64,000 nt of DNA from Microcyclospora pomicola. Lineage: Eukaryota > Ascomycota > Dothideomycetes > Capnodiales. The stretch spans positions 620,001 to 684,000 of the forward strand of contig NHNY01000005.1 of NCBI GenBank assembly GCA_002786065.1, given 5' to 3'. Under the pieces are notes generated by a model. The model was given only the letters and a program-made list of their open reading frames with translations. It was not told where the DNA came from and did not search any database. The translations under genes and the position numbers were made by a program. This document shows, piece by piece, positions 10,667 through 20,337 of this stretch; position 1 is the stretch's first letter, and every line of letters begins with the position of its first letter.

Positions 10667-12291
10667 ACGGAGCTGATCGGCAGCGTCCAAGGGTCGGAGT
10701 CCGCGGTTGGAGTGCACGGCGACACACTTCAGGTCCATAGCTTTGTGTCACTCGTTCGATATTGTGTATATCATCCAATCTCACTTAACATTCATGTCAA
10801 GTATGTATTGGCGAGGCTGTGGCCGAGGAGGGAAGGAGCGAGTTTCGATACTTGTGGCGTCTCATGCTAAAGGAACACTTCGAAGTGAATGTGATCTCCT
10901 CGATCATGACGGCGACGAGTCAGAATTGGACAGCGAGGCAACCAGACAAATTAGTGATCCTCGGTACGAATGGAATGGAATCTGCAGGCGAGTATTATAC
11001 AAGTTGTCACAGATCCAGCCTGTACATCGACAAGAGGTATTTGTACCATATCTTGCTGTGTTTAGATATTCGCAACACCCAGTTTGTCTTTGAAGGTGCA
11101 TCAGACTCGGTCTCGAACGTGAAACACGCATCGCAGCCCCTCGCACACCTGCAACCTCTTCATCCCGTAGGTTTGGTGAGAAGGATCGATGACTACATCT
11201 GTAGACTCATCAAACCGTGCCGGGTTGATTCACAAAATTCGCAGCCGCGGAACATGGAATGTCTGTAGCTGCACCGATATGAAAGGACCACAAGCCTTCC
11301 AGACTCCCGCTGACCATGAGCAGGAGGGTAGTGGTGATAGCGCATGCGTTTTCTTGATGAGCATCAACATGAAGATTCGCCGACTTGTCAGAGGGACGGG
11401 AGACTATGCTGCTAGCGGCCACCTATCGTTTCTTGACTCTATATAAGCTGAGCGGCAGAGAGAAAGGATGATGTTGAGGCGCAAAGCGGTCTGGCGGAGC
11501 GGCTGCTCTTTCCGATCGGGGTGTCTACCTTAACGTCATTCAATCATGTACTATGCCCGAAGATCTACGATTGGAGCACGGCGAAGGCTGCCGAACGTTG
11601 CTTCGAACGGAACTTAGTGTTGGTGTAGTCTGTGTAGGCCGTGTGATGTCGCTGGTCCAGCCGACGCCATGAAGCTAGATGACCTGATGTTCGCCGAATC
11701 GTGCGACTAGGGCCGCCGCACGTGGCATCTAGGATCTTACAGTAACTGGAGCTATCCTACTTGCCACCCTCACTATTCGCTCCTTATATATTGCAACAAT
11801 GCTCAGCACTTACCACGGCGACAGGTCCGACTTGGATTGCTTTCGACTGTCGTCTCCCGTGGGCAAAAGTGCAGACGGCGCGATTGATCTCCATCGATAT
11901 CAACATCAGCAGTTGTACTCACATGCCAAGCAGCAAGAATGAGCCACACGGCTTACAACCGAGGCAGCATGCACTACACGATCCGACATAAGCTTTGAGT
12001 CTTGCTTGCCACAGAACAAATGAGGATAAAACCATGGCTCGAATGCATCAGCGCTATCCGTTTCAGGCCTACATTTACATATGAGGCATGGAACCAGGCT
12101 TGGCCCAACTACTTTCCACGGCACAGAGGTCATGATCTGGATCCCCGCACGCGGGTCGCCGTCCGAGATCTCCATTCGATGCTGCTATGGTGATGCTCTA
12201 TATATCGTAAGGCAAGACTCGTCAGGAGCTCTGGTCTAGTCAGGCACGCTCCCGCTATCACGACCTCCTTTGCTATCTGGACTCAGTCACG
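10667..12291. other. long intergenic stretch
   Basis: About 1.6 kb between two plus-strand secreted-protein genes. A TATATATC lies at 12199-12206, about 90 bases before the next ATG. Open frames such as 10819-11268 lack a signal, recognisable motif or splice partner. Nothing mobile or repeated was recognised. Confidence 0.45.
12199..12206 (+). promoter_or_regulatory. TATA box of the Thr-rich secreted protein gene
   Basis: TATATATC about 90 bases before the ATG at 12292. Confidence 0.45.
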
Positions 12292-13491
12292 ATGCACGGC
12301 CAGTTCTTGCTCCGTCTGGGGCTTTTGCTCGCCGGTCTGACCACAGCTCTCGCGAGCCCTACGACGACTGGGTGTAAGACCATTACTAAGACAACGACAT
12401 CCACGGTCACTGTCTTGCAGACCGACACGGTCGTGGTGACTAGTGGTACCACGACTGTGACCAAAAAAGCTACAACGAGCCTATCTGCCAAGTCAACCGT
12501 GATCGACAGCGCGACGGCCACGACGACAATCACAGCCACAATCGAGATTGATGTCCCCTCCTCTACGACATACACTACCTTTGTCGTGACCAAGACCGTG
12601 GCGCCGACGACGAAGACGATTCTGCCCTCGGCAGACTTTACACCTATTCGATCACAGATAGCTGCTCAAGGGTACACGCCGGCGAAGCGAGATCATGTCG
12701 AAGAACCCCGAGGGGCTGAGGTCAGCAACGACTTCAAAACCGAACACTATTGTGTCCTTGTCAACTGACTTTCTGATGTAGATTACATCTGCCACCTCAT
12801 CTGGTGCGTGCACCGTCACCAAGCATAAGACAAAGACAACGACCATCATAACCTGCACGACTGTCACGACTCACAAGGCCTCAAAGACCATTACCGTAAG
12901 CATTGATTCCAAGCTCGTCTTCCAGGTTGACGCAATCATTGACGTGTATTGAAATGACAGAAAACTTCCACCAAGACCATCACGCCCGCGGCGCCCACAA
13001 GCACATCGACCACCACCACTTCCACCTACTTCTACCGCACGAAGACCGTGACTGAGCCATTCGTCCAGAACGCATACACTACGACCACCACGACCATCAG
13101 CGTCGCGACTGCGACCTACTACGCCGCCTGCGCGACCTCTAACCAGCTCTCCCGGGTCGAAGGCCTCGACTTCAGCTCCAACAGCATCCCACGCAACGTC
13201 TACGAGGTCCCTCTGGGCGGCGCGAACTCCACCTACGACTGCTGCGTGCTCGGCATCAAAGGCAACTACGCCGGCACCCTGTTCGAGCCGTACCCCTTGC
13301 CCGGCTGTCTGCTGCTGGACAACACCCAGTCCGCCGGACAGTGTGCCTTCACCGGCACCCAGCACAGCTTCTACGTCTACCCCAACGGTGGCGAGCAGTA
13401 CATCATCTCCAACGGCAACTGCGGCGAATGGGTTTATGCTGGCGTCGAGGGCAACCCGACCGCCAACCCGCCTCATCCGTCGCAGACTTAG
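12292..13491 (+). CDS. secreted Thr-rich wall-type protein with C-terminal Cys domain, 357 aa
   Basis: Three exons (12292-12720, 12782-12895, 12961-13491) join in phase 0 across introns of 61 and 65 bases. Residues 1-21 are a signal peptide. The first two-thirds is dominated by Thr/Lys/Val tracts of the TVT and TTTV type, likely heavily O-mannosylated. A Lys-Arg at residues 132-133 (TPAKRDHVEE) is a candidate Kex2-type cleavage site. From about residue 220 a compact domain holds six Cys (YYAACATS, YDCCVLG, LPGCLLLD, GQCAFTG, NGNCGEW) and ends in a Pro-rich tail. No GPI signal is visible. I do not know a named family; cell-wall or secreted adhesive-type protein is inference from composition. 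Confidence 0.8.
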
Positions 13492-14143
13492 ATTGGGGTC
13501 GTGCGGAGACGTCATGCCATGGAAAGGTCGCTGGCTGATCGCCTGCGTGACTCTATTTGAGGAGCACATGTAAATGAAACACCTGAATGAAATGATACGA
13601 GCAATGTTGTTGATTGGTATTTGCATGCATTTATGAGTATATGTATGTAGCGGTAGTCACGTCAGATCGTCCCAGCATAGCGGGCCATATGCAGCTGGTT
13701 GTTCCTGTACCATCTAACCTCGCGTTCCAAGCAGCTGCATCAAGCGCGAACGTACTAAGCGTCGGTGTCAGCTTGGAGTTTCGTGATGTTCGACGTACTG
13801 CTGAAGCAGCGATCTGAGCATACAGGACCAGACCCTGAATGCAAATGGATGGCATATAAGGTACACACGCAGTACCTTACAAATGCAGGAGGCAAGTCAG
13901 ATTCAGATACAAAGCTGCAAGTTGGCCGAAGTCATCACACTTGTGGGGTGCCCAGCCGCTGATGTGTCGAAAGTGCATGTGGCTGCAACCATCATCATCG
14001 TTCAGACGGCGGCTAAGGTGGATTCGCACACTGAGATTTACGTCGCGTCTGAAAAGGTATGGTAAGAGTTCAAGTTGATTACATTTAAGTGATCTACTTT
14101 GCGAATGCGGATTCATGTATGCCGTCATCATTATCTATGCCCT
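13492..14143. other. intergenic, convergent 3' ends
   Basis: Between the Thr-rich protein gene and the alcohol dehydrogenase gene on the other strand. No convincing coding, RNA or repeat pattern was seen. Confidence 0.45.
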
Positions 14144-15336
14144 CTACTTGGCGTGCTTCTCGTTCACAAGGACGTAACGGTATCGTGCCTTGCCGTCAGC
14201 CAGGTCAACGATCGCGTTGTTCGCATCCTTCAATGGCCGTTCCTGCACCCAAGGCTTGACCTTCTGGTCTGCCGCGAGCTGAAGCATCTCGGTGATATCA
14301 GCAGGCGAGCCGATCGCGCTGCCACCGACCTTGATGCCAGCAGCGATCAAGGTGAAAGCGTTGATCGGAGGGAGGTTGCCGCCGTCTGGTGCACTATTCA
14401 ATCTGTCAGTATCTGGTTTTGTGTTGAAGAGGATCCCACTTACCCGACTTGGATGAAAGTACCGCGTGCTTTGATCAGACCAAGGTAGTCTGACAAAGGC
14501 ATCTTGTCGCTGGAGACGGTGCAGACGATCAAATCGAGCGATCGGGCGTTGTGCTTGACCCATTCCTTGTCGTCATCGGTAGCGATGTACTTGTCAGCAC
14601 CAAGCTTCAAGACATCAGCTTCCTTGTCGGCCTTTCGTGAAATGCCCACGACTTTGTCCGCGCCCAAGGCCTTTGCGAAAAGTACGGCGAAATGACCCAG
14701 ACCACCAACACCAACGACACCCACAGTCTTGCCTGGTCCGCAACCGTTCTGCTTGAGAGGCGAGTAGACAGTGACGCCACCACAAAGCATGGGTGCGGCG
14801 TCAGCTGAAGACAGGCCTTCGGGAATCTTCACTACGAAGTGACCGTTCGTGCGGTTGTAATCGGCGTAACCACCGTATGATTTGCCTTCGCCCTTGGGAT
14901 AGACAGATCCGTAAGTGTTGATGGGGCCTTTGCTGCAGTGCTGCTCGAGGCCTTGCGTGCACTCTGCGCAGTCCTGCTCCATGCAGCTACGTGCCTGAGC
15001 GCCGACACCGACACGATCGCCCACCTTGACGTGCTTGACGTTGCTGCCGACCTTGACGGCCTTGCCAACAATTTCGTGGCCAACCACGCAGGCTTGTCAT
15101 GGTCAGCTGGTAATCGAGAAGAGCTGAAATCAGTGAAGACCAAACATACGATACGGAGTTGGGCCCCAGCCGGACTTCAACATGTGGAGATCTGAGCCAC
15201 AGATACCGCAGTGTGAGATCTCAATATCGACATCGTCTTCCTCCCACTTCTTGGGCTCGAATGCGCCCCATTCCATCTTGCCGTCGACGGAGGACTCATC
15301 CTTGCCGAGCCAGCCCTGGAATTCGTAGTCGGTCAT
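14144..15336 (-). CDS. NADP-dependent zinc alcohol dehydrogenase (ADH6/cinnamyl type), 361 aa
   Basis: Exons 15336-15150, 15092-14444 and 14393-14144 join through 57- and 50-base introns. The first junction restores TPYPCVVGHEIVG, the family's invariant stretch. Catalytic zinc ligands are Cys43 (HCGICGSD) and His68-Glu69, with a third Cys in PMLCGGVTVYSPL. A structural-zinc lobe has Cys at 99, 104, 107 and 115. The cofactor fold is VGVVGVGGLGHFAVLFAKALGA followed by GISRKADKEAD; the Ser-Arg after the second strand fits NADPH as in yeast ADH6/7. It should reduce medium-chain and aromatic aldehydes in the cytosol. The start MTDYEF is chosen because upstream in-frame residues look like leader. 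It overlaps no neighbour and has no cluster context. Confidence 0.93.
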
Positions 15337-16413
15337 GTTGTAGATATTTGGTTCTTGTGAGAGATGAAAATGTTTGTGTTCGAAGATGGGGATTTGGAGG
15401 GGCACAAATGTACAGCGGGCATCAATGGTTTTCAATGGTCGATACGTGAGGCGATGACGTTACGATGGCAAAGACCCACCTACCGTGTCGTGCTAAACGC
15501 CGTCTATCACCGAGAGCAACTTGTCAGACTTGCAAGACGATGTCATGGCGTAGAAGCTCCGCACGCTGGAGCATGAAGCTCCAAAACGATATGAGGTATG
15601 GTGTAATGTGCTGAACTTCCCGTCTTGACCAAGAAGTCGCATAGACTCCACCACGTCTCTTACAGTTTCGTGGCCGAGCTGGTCTTATTATGTTTCCTGC
15701 CTCGAAAAGAAAGGTAGGTATGGACGATCAGGTACTCCAGCAATCATGAGAGATGTGGTGACATCGCGTTGGTGCCCCACCAGCAGTGTCACTGGCTGTC
15801 GTCAACGCCGTGCGACGTTAGAGTTCGGACGGCACATCGTCCGTGTTGCAGCTGTCCGGCAGTTCGCGGGATTTGGTGGCGCATGGGCTTTTCGAAACAC
15901 GTCCTGAAAGTCCTGCTCGAAAGGCGATGAGAGGTTTGGAGAGGAAGGAGATGAAGTCGGGGAGTAATCAAAAGACGCTGCTGCATCTGTATATATGATC
16001 CTTCGAGAGTATTGTGAAGTACCATGATGGTCAGAGACCTCGGGATCAGTGGGTGCTCGATCACAGTGACGTCATGTCGCCTCTGAGCTTCATGTTCAAC
16101 GAACACACAACACGAACTTCAACTCACATACACGGCAACGATCACGTCCACGACTGTTGATAGTTATCAAGATTGGTCTTCTGTCGAATTGGACTATGGT
16201 ATGAGTCTCCGCGGAGCCAACTTTCAGATGACAAATCTGGATGTCTTGACCACCCAACAGGGGAGCGGCCAATTCGTGTCTCTACTCCCTGTGTAGACCC
16301 GCTGCACGCATCAAAATGTTCTCTATACGCAGCACAACCGGCTGCATCATTATCCCTGCCATGAGCAACGCATCTACCAGAAATAGGCGCGAGCACCTTG
16401 TATAATCAACATT
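15337..16413. other. intergenic between two minus-strand genes
   Basis: Includes the dehydrogenase promoter (C/A/T-rich leader just above 15336) and the 3' region of the small gene ending at 16414. Open frames at 15789-16106 and 16142-16396 have no supporting features. Confidence 0.4.
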
Positions 16414-17085
16414 TCACCGCTCTGGTGCTAACAAGCCGAGCTGGGCAAAGATCAGTACTGCTCTCAAGAACCGCGAGGCAATTCACTTACTACCGCGGCA
16501 TCATATCTCTCGACCGCCGTTCTGATGGAATCATGCATGGTCTCCAGCCACTCGTTGACTTCGTGATCATTCGATACCGGCCATGTACGCGGCGTCATAT
16601 CTATCAAAACATCGCGAAGTGCATTTGCCTGGAAGCCTGTCAATGGAGGCTCCGCGGAATAGTTGCGACGATACAGACCTCCCGTTGGAAAGCGAGGTAA
16701 TGCGCCCTCTCGAGCTCGCTGTCACCGCTGAAGCGAGTGCTGATCCAAGACGCGAGCGCCGGTGCTTCGACGCGAAGCCCATTGTTCTCCCACCGCCTCA
16801 ATTCCTGTATCCTGGGTCAGCTAACGGTTTCTACGCTGTGGTGATGTCGGCACGGCGCACCTCTTTCGCCAGCCTCCACGCCTCGCGCATGCTGGCTTTC
16901 TTGTCACCTTTGATCACGGCGGGCCAGTAGCGAAGGACTCGGGATTTGTGTAGAGCTGGATCCCAACCTTCCTCGCCAGGCAAAACTATATCGGTCAAAT
17001 CATTCTCGAGTCGGATCCGCTTGGCGGTGAGTTGTAGCTTCCCTTGCTCGTTGAGATTCTCGTAGAACAGGCTCAGATGATTCAT
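16414..17085 (-). CDS. hypothetical protein, 171 aa, four exons
   Basis: Exons 17085-16861, 16804-16679, 16628-16491 and 16440-16414 join through introns of 56, 50 and 50 bases, all phase 0, each with good donor and acceptor. The joined frame gives MNHLSLFYENLNEQGKLQLT, EEGWDPALHKSRVLRYWPAV, REAWRLAKE-ELRRWENNG, then NALRDVLIDMTPRTWPV and WLETMHDSIRTAVERYDAA. It is soluble, charged and helical looking, with no signal or membrane part. The 17085 start is preferred over an in-frame ATG at 17151 because a TATAA lies at that very spot and the bases between form a C/A-rich leader. The last exon is only nine codons, and read-through ending VSELPRGS is an alternative. I recognise no family. Confidence 0.6.
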
Positions 17086-17503
17086 GGTGATTGTGGTGGG
17101 CGTGGAAGTGGAAGGGAGCTGTGTAGACGCTTGAGTGCAAGACCTTGCCATTATATGCCACCGAGCATATGTTTGTTATGGCTCACATTCAAGATGTGTT
17201 TCCAACCTATGGTCACGAGCTCTTGTGGTCATGCATGAGCGTGAGTGCATCATGAGAAATCGCTGCGACAGAGACAACAGTAGCATGTGGATTGTGAGTG
17301 AAAACCTGTGAAGGACGTCAAAGTTCAAGATGACCCTCCCCTCATGGTCTCATGTGTTTGCTATGAACATGTCTTGCATTCGCGATGATACCATTGCAGC
17401 CAGCAGAGCAAACACTCAGCAAGCCTGTTCGTGATTCACCATAAATCAGATTCCATATGCTTCATCTCACGAGGAAGGTTGGCAGCTTTTCCATGCCATA
17501 AAC
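17086..17503. other. promoter of the four-exon gene and 3' flank of the J-domain relic
   Basis: No coding pattern. On the minus strand a CATATAA at 17151-17157 is the likely TATA box of the gene starting at 17085. Confidence 0.4.
17151..17157 (-). promoter_or_regulatory. TATA box of the four-exon hypothetical gene
   Basis: CATATAA on the minus strand about 66 bases before the ATG at 17085. It decides the start: the upstream ATG lies inside it. Confidence 0.45.
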
Positions 17504-18140
17504 TTACGACATGCACGTATGAAGCTGAATCAACTGAACGCTATCGTCCTCAGCTGCATCAGAAGATACCCTCCCGTTCGTGCTAGGGCTGCTCGTGCTT
17601 GCACGGGGATAAGATTCGGGGTCGGTATGCCCATTCTTCGTGGCGTTTCGCAGACCACCGAACAAACGGCGTTTCTGTGCTTCTTGTGCTGCAACGTCCC
17701 GAGCTGCTTTGGCCTGGACTCATGCGCCGAAGCGATCTGCTGCTACTCGCATACGCCCTGGCGATGATTGGAGATGGCGCTTCCACATCTCTTGCTCTGC
17801 TTAACATCTGTCAAGCCTTGGCATGCGCATCGTCGGCCTCTCTTACTTGCTCCTTATACTTCTACTTAAGTTGCAGCCTCTGTGCTGTGTTCGCGGCGTT
17901 TGCTTGCGACGGACAAGACTTCGTATGCTTCCAACAGCTGCCAATCAATTAGCCGCTGATGAACATTCACGTGGCAAAGGTAAAGAACATCAGAAGCCAA
18001 TTGGACTCTGCAGTAGCTTTGGCGGAGTTCCGCTTCTTGTCCGGAAATGTGGCCAAAGTCAGTCTTTGTAGCTTCTGGTGGTACTTTCCAAGTCTGCCGT
18101 ACGGTGCACTTCCAGCATGGCGTTGCACTCAGCTGTGGTC
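17504..18140 (-). pseudogene. eroded J-domain (DnaJ-like) gene
   Basis: Read on the minus strand, three pieces in different frames follow the order of a J domain. Near 18136 comes ECNAMLEVHRTADLES followed by RSYK, matching the usual DYYAILEV..A....I.KSYR helix I-II. After a one-base frame change comes LTLATFPDKKRNSAKATAE, the HPD loop with His replaced by Phe. Near 17940 comes LLEAYEVLSVASKRREHS, the helix III end (usually AYEVLSDP.KRREYD). Below this, after stops, is AKAARDVAAQEAQKRRLFGGL and a Ser-rich tail ending in TAA at 17504, like the charged tail of fungal J-domain proteins. Intact members recruit and stimulate Hsp70. Loss of the HPD His, at least one frameshift and several stops make this a host-gene fossil. 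Confidence 0.6.
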
Positions 18141-19155
18141 TTACGCAGCGGTAGAATCCTACGATGTGGGTGTACAACTGTTGCACGAGGTGGTTTCCGA
18201 CCTGAAGAACCAGGGACTCTGACGTTATCAGAGTCTCCTTGGGCCACTTCTTGAGCATTCACAGAAGTACTCCAGAGTTCTCAAGCGAGCACAGTACGTT
18301 GAAATATACCACATAGGCCAGTGAATCATGACTGCGCCCTGGTCAGGTATGAATAGCTACCTTACTAGGTTGGGGATGCACCAATGCTGCCCAAACCTCA
18401 CACGAGGTTCATTGAACGTTGGTATAGCATATAAGCTAATACGTTACAAGCTAGGCCCGAGCGCAGCGCCAGCAACACCTCTCCATCGACAACAGATTAG
18501 GATGCCGGACTTACGAAGCTTTGTAACCAACGGATTTAATTGATGCGGACGACGCCATCACACAGGTGTTTCGGCACGAAGTGCCGTTGGGATATGGTTT
18601 GGCAGTAACTGCATGTAGATTTCTGCTGTGAGATGTGCCCGGACGACGCCGCAGATCGGCGGAAACACTTGCCAATCTCATGCGTGGGATCGTCGCTCGA
18701 TGCGTGCAAGCCGTGTGGGAGCACGATCATCGGGAAGGGGGCGTGGCTTCTGGAACAAACGGGAGGCATTGCGCTGCGAGGATGCTGGTCACAAGGCGTT
18801 GCGGATGGACTCGTAGCTGAAGTCAAGAGGAAACAGGGGTGGTGATTCGCGGTCCACTGGTCCGGTATCAATCGCTGATTGGAAACCAGGGCGCAACCTG
18901 CCCGGACATACCATACACGACAGGAAGCTTTGCATGCTCAACATCGCCGGATGCTCCGGAAGAATGTTGTCGGTGAGGAACACAAAGTCTACTCTTCAAC
19001 TTGGGGAGGAGGCACAGAAGTGACGTGGGGTAATGGGGCGGCGAACAGCTTGATGGCGAATATATGAAGTCCACCCCCTGGCTCGATTGATCGATATCAA
19101 AGCCTCGCCAACCACTTCATTAATCGAGATAGCAGCCTCAGACATCTTTGCATCA
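18141..19155. other. intergenic; promoter of the amidohydrolase gene
   Basis: A TATATGA near 19061 lies about 95 bases before the amidohydrolase ATG at 19156. The GC-rich part at 18600-18850 has several short frames on both strands, but none has family motifs or splice support. Confidence 0.4.
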
Positions 19156-20127
19156 ATGGCCGCACATCGAGAGATCGACGTCCACCACCATGTCTACCCG
19201 CCAGTGTTCACTGCAGCGATGGAACGCAACGGAGGCGATCCCTCTGGCTGGTACATCCCACCATGGACCAAAGAGCTCGACGACGAGATTTGCAACACCG
19301 CCGGCATTGCCACTTCAGTGCTGTCCGTGACCGCGCCGGGCCCTGGGATTGAGAAGGATCGGGCCACCGCTGCCAAGCTGGCGCGCGAATGCAACGACTG
19401 CGTCGCGGCGCTGCGCGACGCCCACCCCAAGCGCTTCGGCTTCTTCGCCACGGTCCCGGACTTGGCCAACACCGAGGACGTCGTGGCGGAGATCAAGTAC
19501 GCACTCGAGGAGCTGAAGGCGGACGGCATCATCCTGTTGACGTCGTATGGCACCGACAAGGCGCAGTACCTAGGCCATGCCATGTACGCGCCGATCTGGG
19601 ACGCGCTCAACGCGCACAAGGCGATCGTCTTCATCCACCCCACCCATGCCGTCGGTTCCACGTTCGTGTCCAAGTTCCTCCCCCAGCCGGCATTCGACTA
19701 TCCCCATGAGACCGGCCGCACCGCGATCGACCTCATCACCTCCGGCACTTTGACGAAGCGGGCGAAGGATTGCAAGATCATCCTGTCGCACGCGGGTGGT
19801 ACGCTACCATACTTGATCGATCGTGTTGCTGGCCTCTTACCAGACGCGCCGGAGAGCTTCAATCCGGGCATGTCTAGCGAAGAGCTGCTCGCGGCGGCCC
19901 GGATGTTTTATTTCGACACGGCGCTGTCTAGCAGTTCCATGACGCTTGCGGCCTTGACGGCGCTGTTGGGGAACGAGTATAAGCATCATGTGCTCTTCGG
20001 CTCCGACTTCCCCAACGCCTCGAACTCGGCCATCAAATACTTCACCAATGAACTGCGTACCAGCAAGGTCTTCTCTGGTGACGAGCTGCGAGAGAACGGT
20101 CTGAAACTGTTCCCACGACTTGCGTAG
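19156..20127 (+). CDS. amidohydrolase-family decarboxylase (ACMSD / gamma-resorcylate decarboxylase type), 323 aa
   Basis: Single exon. Metal-site motifs of the amidohydrolase-2 family occur in order: DVHHHVYPP at about residue 8, FIHPTHAVGS mid-protein, ILSHAGGTLPYLIDRV, and LFGSDFPNAS with the late Asp. This pattern is typical of zinc-dependent non-oxidative decarboxylases acting on aminocarboxymuconate semialdehyde or on hydroxybenzoates. Substrate cannot be told from sequence. The frame stays open upstream to 19087, but a TATA-like TATATGA at 19061 makes the ATG at 19156 (MAAHREIDVHHH) the better start, and it places the HxH at the usual distance. No aromatic-degradation cluster surrounds it. 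Confidence 0.85.
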   Translation: MAAHREIDVHHHVYPPVFTAAMERNGGDPSGWYIPPWTKELDDEICNTAGIATSVLSVTAPGPGIEKDRATAAKLARECNDCVAALRDAHPKRFGFFATVPDLANTEDVVAEIKYALEELKADGIILLTSYGTDKAQYLGHAMYAPIWDALNAHKAIVFIHPTHAVGSTFVSKFLPQPAFDYPHETGRTAIDLITSGTLTKRAKDCKIILSHAGGTLPYLIDRVAGLLPDAPESFNPGMSSEELLAAARMFYFDTALSSSSMTLAALTALLGNEYKHHVLFGSDFPNASNSAIKYFTNELRTSKVFSGDELRENGLKLFPRLA

Positions 20128-20337
20128 ATGAGATTATGAATATTCTTCGCAGTCATGCTTGTTCTGATCGTCCTTACCTTGATCGCCCGGATGTAAAGTG
20201 GTGGAAGTTTATACATAGTTATGCTTCACGAAGAAATGCCAGAACCTTCACGATCCATGACGTAAACTCCAACAACGCCGTGAAGGGTATCATATGTCCA
20301 GATGCGATGCCATGAATATGCTTGCAAAGTACCGCTG

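Noticed and set aside
9692-10738. 348-codon minus-strand ORF
   Set aside because: It lies antisense to the GH5 cellulase, whose signal peptide, intron and catalytic motifs are clear; the antisense frame has no domain.
10819-11268. 149-codon plus-strand ORF in the gap after the cellulase gene
   Set aside because: No signal peptide, domain, promoter element or splice partner; composition looks random.
12871-13626. 251-codon minus-strand ORF
   Set aside because: Antisense to exon 3 of the Thr-rich secreted protein; Gly/Val/Arg-rich with no motif.
9568-20127. Possible metabolic gene cluster (dehydrogenase, decarboxylase-type amidohydrolase, secreted proteins)
   Set aside because: No backbone synthase, transporter or pathway regulator is present, and the genes are separated by unrelated loci and fossils.
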